From positions 39,037 through 103,036 of the forward strand of contig NZHH01000024.1 of NCBI GenBank assembly GCA_002691245.1: 64,000 nucleotides of DNA. The letters run 5' to 3'. The position numbers and the translations under genes are program-made. This document shows positions 18,653-26,074 of the stretch, piece by piece. How positions within the stretch are numbered: position 1 is the stretch's first letter; every line of letters starts with the position of its first letter. The DNA is from Methylaequor sp002691245. Lineage in GTDB: Bacteria > Pseudomonadota > Alphaproteobacteria > Methylaequorales > Methylaequoraceae. The notes beneath the pieces are model-generated. The model was not told where the DNA came from. It worked only from the letters and a program-made list of their open reading frames with translations, and did not search any database.

Positions 18653-19150
18653 TTATATAAAATCGTCAATACTTGGTTCCTTTTTTACAATCTCGCCTAG
18701 CTCTTGAAGGTCCTCTTCTTTTGCAATGTCCCAGCCTGCAGGAGCCTTTTCAAAATGTCCTGATCTCAAAGAAAACGAATAAGCTTTAAAATTTTTAACA
18801 GATTTATTGCTATTGTACTGTCGTTCCTTGTCACCTTTCAATGAATTCTTGAAAATACCCTTAATTTTTCTCTCACTTCTTCCATCATATTTAAATTTCC
18901 AAAAAACATAATTCATGGCTAATTCATGTGCTTCAAACATTGGGTTCTTTCTTTCTGATATGAATCTAAGTATCTCTTCAGATGGGGATGCTATTTCTAC
19001 TTCTTCAACATTTTTGTAATAATTTGATATTGCATCAGCATAATTCTTGGAAACCATATCTAATGACAGTTGTTTTACAAGAAAATCCTTAACAGTAAGG
19101 CCTATGCAAATATCGTAGATAAACTCCGGACAGAATAATTTTTCACTCAT
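18653..19150 (-). CDS. Unknown protein encoded opposite the flagellar genes
   Basis: 165 aa, not recognised. Hydrophilic and probably helical and cytoplasmic, with no signal peptide or membrane helix. Visible segments are an N-terminal SEKLFCPEFIYDICIGLTVK, a central FEAHELAMNYVFWKFKYDGR and an acidic C terminus with EEDLQELGEIVKKEPS. It is the only minus-strand gene inside the hook-filament and flagellin block: its stop abuts flgL and its start is 156 bp from the first flagellin, so the two diverge from a shared intergenic region. A flagellar regulatory or assembly role is plausible from context only. Confidence 0.65.
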   Translation of the reverse strand: MSEKLFCPEFIYDICIGLTVKDFLVKQLSLDMVSKNYADAISNYYKNVEEVEIASPSEEILRFISERKNPMFEAHELAMNYVFWKFKYDGRSERKIKGIFKNSLKGDKERQYNSNKSVKNFKAYSFSLRSGHFEKAPAGWDIAKEEDLQELGEIVKKEPSIDDFI

Positions 19151-19229
19151 ATCAAAAATTTCTTATTTAAAGGTAATTATATTATAAAATCTCATAATTC
19201 AATTAAAAACTAAATTATTCCAAAAAAAC

Positions 19230-19255
19230 TTAACAAATTTGACTGATGTCGTTGT
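19230..19255 (+). promoter_or_regulatory. Sigma-28-like promoter of the small flagellin pair
   Basis: TTAA at 19230-19233, 14 bp, then GTCGTTGT at 19248-19255, resembling the flagellar sigma factor consensus TAAA-N15-GCCGATAA. The same G(T/A)CGTT core recurs before fliD and two fliS-like genes. Weak -35 match; the following 5' leader is about 45 bp and contains an AAAGGAG ribosome site. Confidence 0.4.
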
Positions 19256-19306
19256 TATTGTAACTAAAATTTATAAAGGTTAATGGAAACCAAAGGAGTA
19301 TAAATA

Positions 19307-20062
19307 ATGCCATCACTATCAACATATACAAACGGAGCCGTTTATGCAGTTAACGCCTCTGCACAAGCTAGAAGGTCATTAACGGCGTCGATGGGACGCT
19401 TGTCAACTGGAATAAGAACACTAAATGGTAATGATCCAGCCGGCCAAGCGGTCGCAAGTAACATCACAACACAAGCCAGAAGTGCAAATGTTGCCGCTAG
19501 AAATGCTGAGGACGGCATTTCTGTTCTTCAGGCTGCTGAAGGTGTTTTATTAGAATTAGCAACATTAAATACAAGATTAAGAGAGTTAGCAGTACAAAAG
19601 TTAAATTCAGGTTTTTTAAGTGCTGCTCAAGAAAATGCAATAACAACAGAAGAGAATCAAATTGTTACTGCTGCTGAAAAAATAAGCGAATCAACACTTA
19701 ATGATAGAGAATTATTATCACCGTTTTTGCTTGCCATTAATAATCGAGGCACACTTACACAAATGGGACCAGTTAAAAAACCAGTCTTACAAAGTGGTGT
19801 AGGAAACGTCGACACTCAAATGGCAAACATATCCACAGCTTTGGGGCAAGTTGCTGCGGGAATAAATGCGTTAAAAGGGCATCAAAGTAATATGTATTCA
19901 TTCACTGCCAACGCACGCGCTGCTGCTTCAAGAATTCAGGATACTGATTTTGCTAAGGAGTCTGCCACTTTAGCACAAAGTAGTATTCTTAACCAATCTG
20001 CTCTAGCAATGGTGGCGCAAGCTAACAACGCTATGGCTAATATATTAACATTACTACAATAA
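19307..20062 (+). CDS. Short flagellin, copy 1
   Basis: 251 aa flagellin lacking the variable outer domains. D0/D1 N-terminal half: RRSLTASMGRLSTGIRTLNG, NVAARNAEDGISVLQAAEG, TRLRELAVQ. C-terminal half: SRIQDTDFAKESATLAQSSI and SALAMVAQANNAMANILTLL. The RLSTG in place of the more common RISSG and the short middle set it apart from the large flagellin at 21110. A strong Shine-Dalgarno AAAGGAG precedes the ATG. Followed 22 bp later by a paralogue, so a tandem duplication. Exported via the flagellar type III route; main filament subunit by inference. Confidence 0.9.
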   Translation: MPSLSTYTNGAVYAVNASAQARRSLTASMGRLSTGIRTLNGNDPAGQAVASNITTQARSANVAARNAEDGISVLQAAEGVLLELATLNTRLRELAVQKLNSGFLSAAQENAITTEENQIVTAAEKISESTLNDRELLSPFLLAINNRGTLTQMGPVKKPVLQSGVGNVDTQMANISTALGQVAAGINALKGHQSNMYSFTANARAAASRIQDTDFAKESATLAQSSILNQSALAMVAQANNAMANILTLLQ

Positions 20063-20084
20063 CATTAATTAAGGAGAAAATAAT

Positions 20085-20843
20085 ATGACATCTGTAAGTA
20101 ACGCTGCCGTTGGTGCTTTTCTAGCTGGGAACGCTGCGGCGAAAGCAAGACACGGCATGAACGAAGCAATAGCTCGTCTGTCAACTGGTGTTAGATCTAT
20201 GTACGGTGGTGACGCGGCTGGTGCATCTGTTGCTCATACTTTGAGAGCTGATGGACGAAGTGCGTTAATGGCTGCTCGTAACGTTGAGGATGGTATTTCA
20301 TTCTTACAAGCGGGTGAGNCTGCGCTGTTAGAAATAGCTGCTCTTAACACAAGATTAAGAGAACTTGCTGTTCAAGATCTAAACGCTGCATTCTTAGATG
20401 CTAACCAAGAAGCTGCTATCACTGCTGAAGAGGCTGCGATAGTTGCTGCTGGTAATGCAATCGATACTGCAACACTAAATAACGTAGCTCTTTTGACTGC
20501 TGGAATTGGTTTTACAACTGATATGGACGGCACACTAACGACATTAGGAGCTGCTGCTGGTTTAACTTTAGCGTCTGGTGTATCTAACGTTGATACTCAA
20601 ATGGGTAAGATATCAAAAGCCTTGGGTTCTATGGCTGCTGGTATTGCTGCTCTAAAGGGTCATCAAGGTACATTGTATGCTTTATCTGCTAATGCAGAAG
20701 CTGCTGCTGCGCGTATTCAGGATACTGATTTTGCAAGATCATCTGCGAACTTAGCAAAATTTTCTATCTTGAACCAATCAGCAATGGCAATGGTATCACA
20801 AGCTAACCAAGCTAACGCTGCTGTTTTAGCAGTACTAAACTAA
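20085..20843 (+). CDS. Short flagellin, copy 2
   Basis: 252 aa, tandem paralogue of the preceding gene: AIARLSTGVRSMYGGDAAG, AARNVEDGISFLQAGE, NTRLRELAVQDLN, ARIQDTDFARSSANLAKFSI and SAMAMVSQANQANAAVLAVL. Very alanine-rich, with heavy use of GCT, giving a base composition visibly different from its neighbours; this fits strong expression selection. Preceded by AAGGAG. A strong terminator follows at 20898, which would end the two-flagellin transcript. One ambiguous base at 20319. Confidence 0.9.
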   Translation: MTSVSNAAVGAFLAGNAAAKARHGMNEAIARLSTGVRSMYGGDAAGASVAHTLRADGRSALMAARNVEDGISFLQAGEXALLEIAALNTRLRELAVQDLNAAFLDANQEAAITAEEAAIVAAGNAIDTATLNNVALLTAGIGFTTDMDGTLTTLGAAAGLTLASGVSNVDTQMGKISKALGSMAAGIAALKGHQGTLYALSANAEAAAARIQDTDFARSSANLAKFSILNQSAMAMVSQANQANAAVLAVLN

Positions 20844-20897
20844 TCTGTTTTAGTTNTACTATAATATAACAAACAGGTACTCTTAAACAGCTTAAAA

Positions 20898-20930
20898 GGA
20901 GACTAAATTAAGATTAGTCTCCTTTTTTTT
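20898..20930 (+). terminator. Rho-independent terminator after the small flagellin pair
   Basis: Perfect 9-bp stem GGAGACTAA (20898-20906) and TTAGTCTCC (20914-20922), 7-base loop, then eight T. It separates the small flagellins from the independently promoted large flagellin. Confidence 0.9.
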
Positions 20931-21058
20931 AATGAATTTTTATTTAAAATATTAATCCTAACTTTAAATAGTCAAAATTATAACACTAAATATCGTACTT
21001 TTTCTTTAAATTTTACTACATACAGTATATTTTATGTTTTTTCTTAAAACACATTATT

Positions 21059-21074
21059 TGGCATTCTAATTGCA
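21059..21074 (+). promoter_or_regulatory. Sigma-54 (-24/-12) promoter of the large flagellin
   Basis: TGGCAT-TCTAA-TTGCA has the same half-sites and exact 10-bp GG to GC spacing as the flgG promoter. Predicted start is near 21085, leaving a 25-base leader with AAGGAG before the ATG at 21110. Confidence 0.75.
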
Positions 21075-21109
21075 CAACACTTACGTGAAAAAATTAAGGA
21101 GAAATATAA

Positions 21110-22669
21110 ATGGTTAGCGTAAGCACAGTAAATACTCACGCATCATTAAAGCATATNATAAAGACTGAAAGAGAAATGCTTCANGCTATGGAAAGAATCT
21201 CTTCAGGTAAGAGAATTAATAATGCTGGTGATGATGCAGCCGGTGCAGCAATTAGTGATAGAATGTTAGCGACGGTTAGAGCTTTAGATATGTCAATCAG
21301 AAATGCATCTGATGTATTGTCTATGGCCCAGGTTGCAGAAAGTGCGATCAATGAACATTCACAAGCTTTACAAAGAATTAGAGAATTATCAATNCAAGCA
21401 GCTACTGATATTTTAAATGCAGAACAAAGAATTTATCTACAAACTGAAGCTAACCAATTAATTCAAGAGATGGATAGAGTTGCAAGAGACACCACTTTTA
21501 ACGAAATTGCTGTGCTAGATGGTACTTTTGCTGATAGACGTTTTCAAATCGGTTCCCATGAAAGAGAAAAAGCGGTTATCTCCGTCGCNAATATGAGAGT
21601 TGATAAGATTGGAGCATATCAAAGTTCAACAAGTATGGATGAGGCTGGTACNGCTANNAANCTAGCATCTGAGGGTGCTGTAGGCGCTAATGCCTCTGTT
21701 ACAAGTAGAGTGGTAGATGGCGATGATCTAACAATTACTGGATTAGTTGGACAAACAACTATTGACGTGAAAGCTGGGCACTCAGCCAAAGAGATAGTTG
21801 AATTAGTTAATGCAAAATTTGATAGCACTGGTGTAAGTGCAACTGCAACTACTACCGTTAAAATGCAAGTAAATAGTTCTGATGCTGCAACAGATCATGT
21901 AGTATCTTTTAATTTATACGGTAAAAATACAACTGCTCAGGCAATCTCTGCAACAATTAATGTTGCGGCAGCAGTCGGAGCTTCAGATATGACAAACCTT
22001 CGTGATGCAATTAATGCCTATACTGCTAATACAGGAGTTAGAGCAACATTAAGTGCAGATAAATCTAATATTATATTAGTCCAAGATGAAGGTGAGGATT
22101 TAATTATTGAAACTATTGATTTTGCAACTGTTTCAAATGCAAATACAAAATTTACATTTACAGCTATGTCTCAAGATCAAACTGATTCTGCAGCTACGCA
22201 AATAACAACAGCTGTAGATACTAACCACAATAGTGGTAACACCGATTCGGTTAGATTCACGGGACAAATCACATTTCATTCATCACAAACTTTTACCGTT
22301 GCTGGTAACGCTGGTGGTGGCCTATACGAAGCTGCACCAGGTACAGCTACTTTAAACCAAGTTGGTTCAATTGACATTAGAACTGTGGCAGGTGCTGTTG
22401 ATGCTTTAAAAGTAATTGATAGAGCACTTGATAGGGTTCATATGGAACGCGCAAAGTTTGGTGCAATTATGAGTAGGATGAATGTTGTTATTGACAATTT
22501 AACAAATGTGTCAACAAACCAACAAACCTCAAGATCAAGAATTACAGATGCAAATTTTGCAGCAGAATCAGCTCGACTTGCAAAATCACAAATTCTTCAA
22601 CAATCTGGAATGAATATGATTTCTCAAGCATCTCGAACAATGCAAAATGTTTTAATTTTATTCCAATAA
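21110..22669 (+). CDS. fliC: Large flagellin with variable outer domain
   Basis: 519 aa. N-terminal D0/D1: MERISSGKRINNAGDDAAGA, RNASDVLSMAQVAESAINEH, LQTEANQLIQEMDRVARDTT, FQIGSHEREKAVISV. C-terminal D1/D0: DRALDRVHMERAKFGAIMSR, SRITDANFAAESARLAKSQI and SGMNMISQASRTMQNVLILF. Residues about 195-420 form a variable domain with VDGDDLTITGLVGQTTIDV, and TGVRATLSADKSNIILVQDE which parallels a region of FlgK. It has its own sigma-54 promoter, unlike the short flagellins. A cluster of Ns at 21652-21661 lies at the start of the variable part. Confidence 0.92.
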   Translation: MVSVSTVNTHASLKHXIKTEREMLXAMERISSGKRINNAGDDAAGAAISDRMLATVRALDMSIRNASDVLSMAQVAESAINEHSQALQRIRELSXQAATDILNAEQRIYLQTEANQLIQEMDRVARDTTFNEIAVLDGTFADRRFQIGSHEREKAVISVXNMRVDKIGAYQSSTSMDEAGXAXXLASEGAVGANASVTSRVVDGDDLTITGLVGQTTIDVKAGHSAKEIVELVNAKFDSTGVSATATTTVKMQVNSSDAATDHVVSFNLYGKNTTAQAISATINVAAAVGASDMTNLRDAINAYTANTGVRATLSADKSNIILVQDEGEDLIIETIDFATVSNANTKFTFTAMSQDQTDSAATQITTAVDTNHNSGNTDSVRFTGQITFHSSQTFTVAGNAGGGLYEAAPGTATLNQVGSIDIRTVAGAVDALKVIDRALDRVHMERAKFGAIMSRMNVVIDNLTNVSTNQQTSRSRITDANFAAESARLAKSQILQQSGMNMISQASRTMQNVLILFQ

Positions 22670-22693
22670 ACTAATGCTTTTCTAGGACGTTAA
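22667..22693 (+). promoter_or_regulatory. Sigma-28-like promoter overlapping the flagellin stop, before fliD
   Basis: TAAA (22667-22670, includes the flagellin stop codon), exactly 15 bp, then GACGTTAA (22686-22693), a 6 of 8 match to GCCGATAA. The start would fall at about the fliD ATG (22700), which has no clear Shine-Dalgarno, so a leaderless mRNA is possible. Confidence 0.45.
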
Positions 22694-22699
22694 TATAAC

Positions 22700-24367
22700 A
22701 TGACCTCGGTAAACAACAGACCTGAAATTCTTACAAAGTTAGGCGTCGGATCTGGACTTGATACCACTTCCCTTATTGAGGCTTTGGTTAATGCAGAGAC
22801 CGAAGGAGTAAAAGAATCTTTAGATAACAAAGAAACTGAGTACAAGGCTCAAATATCAGCGTTTTCAACAATCAAAAACAACCTAAAAGTTTTCAATGAT
22901 AATTTAGAAATTATTCAACAAAACAATTCCCTTGGTTATGCTGGATCTTCTTCAGACAAAACCGTTGCAACTTTTACTGTAAATGGAAATCAAGCATCAC
23001 AATCAGTAAACTCCTCTTTAACTGTTAGTTCATTGGCAGCTGCTCATACGCTAACAGGACCAGCTTTATCTTCTCCAGGTACAACTGTTGGAGCAAGACA
23101 AATTAGCATTTCGTTTGGAACATGGACTGCTGATCCAACTCAAGGAGGTGGGCAAAGTCATAGCTCTAATGGAATGTCTACGATAACAGTAAACCCTACT
23201 TCCACAACTACATTAACGCAATTAAGAGATATGATAAATTCTGCTGCAACAGACTCAAACAGTGACGGTGAACAAGATGTAATGGCTACAATTTTATATG
23301 ATGGTTCAAATTATATGTTGTCTTTAAAAAGTCAATTTGGCGTAGCTAATGAAATGAAAGTAACTGATAATCATGCATCTTCTCCCGTTTATGCTTACGA
23401 CACATCCGATGGAGCACAATTAACTCAAAGAGTGGCAGGAACAAATGCAAGTTTTTCAGTAGATGGGATAAGTATGACAAGACCATCAAATAGTATTGAT
23501 GATTTATATGCAGGTATGACACTTGATTTACTATCAACATCCGACTCTGCAGTAACTATTAAAAGTGAAGTTGATTTAGCATCTGCTAGAACGGCGATAA
23601 CAGATTTTGTTACAACGTATAACGATGTTATGAAGTCTTTGCAAAGCTATAGAGAGTCTGACCCTACAGATGATGAAAGGAATGGCTTGCTAGCAGGGGA
23701 TTCGTTATTGAGAAGCATTATGAACGAAATGAGATTGAGTAGTGCTACACCAATCAATGGATACGAGGGTGGCCCCTACTATTTATCAAATTTAGGCGTA
23801 AAAACTATGAGAGATGGTAGTCTTAGTTTTGCAGATCCTGATATGCTAGACAGACAATTTAAAAATAATGCTGAATCACTGAGAAGTTTCTTTAAAGATC
23901 AGATTATTAGTGATAGTACAGATATTATCCCACTAAGATATAGTATAGCAGATACTAAACCAGGATCCTACGCTGTTTCAGTTAGCTCTGGTACGGCAAC
24001 GGTCGGAGGGGTTTCAACGACCGCATCAGGTTCAACATACACTGTTGCTTCGGGGGACCCAAATGGTATAGCGCTTACAATTAACTCAAGCAATACATCT
24101 GGTACAATTCATTATGGAAGGAGTTTTATAACCTTACTTCAAGAAAAACTTGATACATTTTTGAAATTCAATGGATTAATTTACAGTAAAGTAGAAAGTG
24201 CTAACCAACGTTTATCAGAATTGGCGCAAAAGCAAGAAAATCTTGATGATAGAATTGCTGCATTGTACAGCAGATACGAAACACAATATTCCGCTATGGA
24301 ATCTGCGATTGCTGGTCTTAATGAAACATCAAGTTTGCTAGAAAACGCATTTAAAAGAAATGATTAA
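22700..24367 (+). CDS. fliD: Flagellar filament cap protein FliD (HAP2)
   Basis: 555 aa. The FliD N-terminal signature LGVGSGLDTTSLIEALVNAE is followed by a coiled coil (residues about 35-75); an extended middle holds the cap domains, with RDMINSAATDSNSDGEQDVM and TKPGSYAVSVSSG; the C terminus ANQRLSELAQKQENLDDRIA and ALYSRYETQYSAMESAIAGL is the second coiled coil and cap leg. Places flagellin subunits at the filament tip. Sits between the large flagellin and the first fliS-like chaperone gene. Confidence 0.92.
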   Translation: MTSVNNRPEILTKLGVGSGLDTTSLIEALVNAETEGVKESLDNKETEYKAQISAFSTIKNNLKVFNDNLEIIQQNNSLGYAGSSSDKTVATFTVNGNQASQSVNSSLTVSSLAAAHTLTGPALSSPGTTVGARQISISFGTWTADPTQGGGQSHSSNGMSTITVNPTSTTTLTQLRDMINSAATDSNSDGEQDVMATILYDGSNYMLSLKSQFGVANEMKVTDNHASSPVYAYDTSDGAQLTQRVAGTNASFSVDGISMTRPSNSIDDLYAGMTLDLLSTSDSAVTIKSEVDLASARTAITDFVTTYNDVMKSLQSYRESDPTDDERNGLLAGDSLLRSIMNEMRLSSATPINGYEGGPYYLSNLGVKTMRDGSLSFADPDMLDRQFKNNAESLRSFFKDQIISDSTDIIPLRYSIADTKPGSYAVSVSSGTATVGGVSTTASGSTYTVASGDPNGIALTINSSNTSGTIHYGRSFITLLQEKLDTFLKFNGLIYSKVESANQRLSELAQKQENLDDRIAALYSRYETQYSAMESAIAGLNETSSLLENAFKRND

Positions 24368-24371
24368 AAAC

Positions 24372-24398
24372 TAAATTATTTTATTCTTTTGTCGTTAC
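24372..24398 (+). promoter_or_regulatory. Sigma-28-like promoter of fliS-like gene 1
   Basis: TAAA (24372-24375), exactly 15 bp, GTCGTTAC (24391-24398). Same architecture as the site before fliD. The start codon lies 30 bp downstream, with TAGGAG as ribosome site. Confidence 0.5.
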
Positions 24399-24427
24399 AG
24401 TTTATATAACTTTTTATAGGAGCAGTA

Positions 24428-24823
24428 ATGTCAAATGGAGAAAAACTCGATAGTCTCTTTCTAGTGGATAATAAGGAAGCTACAGTAGGTGCAATTAATA
24501 ATATAAAAAAAATAATAAAATTAACACTGGATCAGATCGAACAATTAAAATCTGAAAAAGTTCATAACTCAAAATCAATTGAATTATGTCAAAACACCAT
24601 AAAAAATCTTTATATGTTAATTAATACAATTGACAAGGAGAGAAACACAACAATATCCAAAGATCTGGATTATCTTTACAAGCATTGTCTTTTTGCTGTA
24701 GTCAGAGTGAGAGATCATAAAGATTTCGATTTTTTGGATGGTTGTATACAAATTTTAAGTGATATTACAGAGGGTTGGGATAGAGTAGGTTCTGCTGTGA
24801 AGAAAGCTCCTGCTTTTGGTTAA
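24428..24823 (+). CDS. FliS-like flagellin export chaperone 1
   Basis: 131 aa, all-helical and divergent. It keeps the FliS layout of an N-terminal acidic start, a long helix IKLTLDQIEQLKSEK, a middle NTIKNLYMLINTIDKERN, and the FliS-type sequence ISKDLDYLYKHCLFAVVRVR before a terminal helix with ILSDITEGWDRVG. FliS binds the C terminus of flagellin in the cytosol and prevents premature polymerisation. Identification is by length, helix pattern and position between fliD and a flagellin gene, not by strong motif. Six bases separate it from the fourth flagellin, which could be its client. Confidence 0.65.
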   Translation: MSNGEKLDSLFLVDNKEATVGAINNIKKIIKLTLDQIEQLKSEKVHNSKSIELCQNTIKNLYMLINTIDKERNTTISKDLDYLYKHCLFAVVRVRDHKDFDFLDGCIQILSDITEGWDRVGSAVKKAPAFG

Positions 24824-24829
24824 TCCTTT

Positions 24830-25594
24830 ATGTCATTAGCAATTTATCCGGCTATAAAACTTGGAGAAAACCAAGAAAAGATTAGAAGATCAATATCCAG
24901 GCTAACAACTGGATTAAATATTTTAGCCGGCGGAACATCAGGTGATTTTGCAGAGGGTCTTTCATTAAATGCAGAAGGAAAATCAAATCAAAAAGTAATT
25001 TCGACTACAAAAGTTGGTTTGGATTTGTTAAAGACTGCAGAATCAGCCCTCATAGAATTGGCTTCTCTTGCAACCCGTTTACGAGAAATAGGTATTGCCG
25101 ATACTGACACATCAAACAGTGCATCAGATACTGCAGCGTTGAATGCAGAGGCTATTGCTGTGAGTGACAGTATTGACGATATTGTGTCTACAGCCAAGTT
25201 TCATAATTTAGCACTTTTATCTACTAGTGCGAGAACACTTGCCACAGTAAAAGATGCAGACGGTAATACAACTACTATTAAAACAACTGCGGGTATAACA
25301 GCTACAAATATTTCCGATGCGACTAATTCTAACACTACAGCCGACACCGCAATTGGAGAAATTCAAACCTCATTAGGCCATGTTGCGGGTCATATTAATT
25401 CATTAGATGCTTATCAAAATACAGCAAATGCACTAGCTTCAATTCAATTAGAGTCTGCAGCAAAATTAATGGATACGAATTTTGCACTCGAGACTGCAAA
25501 ATTAATGAAAAAAACTTTGATTCAAAAATATGCAACATCTATGGTTTCTAAAGCTAACGAGATAGAAGAAAACAAAAAATTACTAATTCTCTAA
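24830..25594 (+). CDS. Divergent flagellin-like protein
   Basis: 254 aa. Related to the short flagellins in length and layout: RRSISRLTTGLNILAGGTSG corresponds to the RLSTG block, TAESALIELASLATRLREIG to the second helix, IGEIQTSLGHVAGHINSLDA to the C-terminal start, and MDTNFALETAKLMKKTLIQK to the DTDFA block. The usual C-terminal end (SQAN...LxLL) is altered to VSKANEIEENKKLLIL and the N terminus lacks the normal VNTN-like start. It may be a minor filament subunit, a tip or base subunit, or a non-polymerising homologue. Preceded and followed by fliS-like genes. Confidence 0.75.
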   Translation: MSLAIYPAIKLGENQEKIRRSISRLTTGLNILAGGTSGDFAEGLSLNAEGKSNQKVISTTKVGLDLLKTAESALIELASLATRLREIGIADTDTSNSASDTAALNAEAIAVSDSIDDIVSTAKFHNLALLSTSARTLATVKDADGNTTTIKTTAGITATNISDATNSNTTADTAIGEIQTSLGHVAGHINSLDAYQNTANALASIQLESAAKLMDTNFALETAKLMKKTLIQKYATSMVSKANEIEENKKLLIL

Positions 25595-25617
25595 ACTTTT
25601 AATTTTTTAGTCGTTTA
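25592..25617 (+). promoter_or_regulatory. Sigma-28-like promoter of fliS-like gene 2
   Basis: CTAAA with TAAA at 25592-25595, 14 bp, GTCGTTTA (25610-25617). It overlaps the end of the divergent flagellin gene and lies 17 bp before the ATG, which has AAGGAG. Confidence 0.4.
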
Positions 25618-25633
25618 TTATTAAAAAGGAGTT

Positions 25634-26035
25634 ATGGAAATGAAAAACAAACAAACGATAAAAAAAGAAAGCTACAAAGAAACTAATAACAAGCCAAGTG
25701 CCCAAGAGCAATACAGCATAATTTTAAAACTTTACAAGGGGCTACATGAAAATCTCGAGGAACTGTATAAAAAATCTAAAGATAAAAAATCATCAACAAA
25801 AACAAGTCAATTAGCCTATAAAGTAGATAGAATTGCATCTGGTCTTCATTTAACACTTAACTTTGAAGATGAAAAGACTCTAAAGATTAGTGAGAATTTT
25901 AGAGAATTGTACAGACATGTAAGATTTGCTATGAAAATGATTTATGAAAAACAAGAATTTAAGTTTTTAGATTCAGCAAGAGATGTTGCTAAAACTTTAT
26001 ACGAATCTTGGGCAAAAATAAAACCGTCTATTTAA
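25634..26035 (+). CDS. FliS-like flagellin export chaperone 2
   Basis: 133 aa, helical. A lysine-rich N terminus precedes the FliS-like core: EQYSIILKLYKGLHENLEEL, then KVDRIASGLHLTLNFED, ISENFRELYRHVRFAMKMIY and LDSARDVAKTLYESWAKI. This parallels FliS (helices, RE-LY-HV like segment, terminal W). Likely cytosolic. It follows the divergent flagellin, echoing the arrangement of fliS-like gene 1, which suggests co-evolved chaperone-client pairs. Function by analogy only. Confidence 0.6.
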   Translation: MEMKNKQTIKKESYKETNNKPSAQEQYSIILKLYKGLHENLEELYKKSKDKKSSTKTSQLAYKVDRIASGLHLTLNFEDEKTLKISENFRELYRHVRFAMKMIYEKQEFKFLDSARDVAKTLYESWAKIKPSI

Positions 26036-26074
26036 TATTTGTTATTTTTTCTTAATGCCATAGAATGAATTCTA

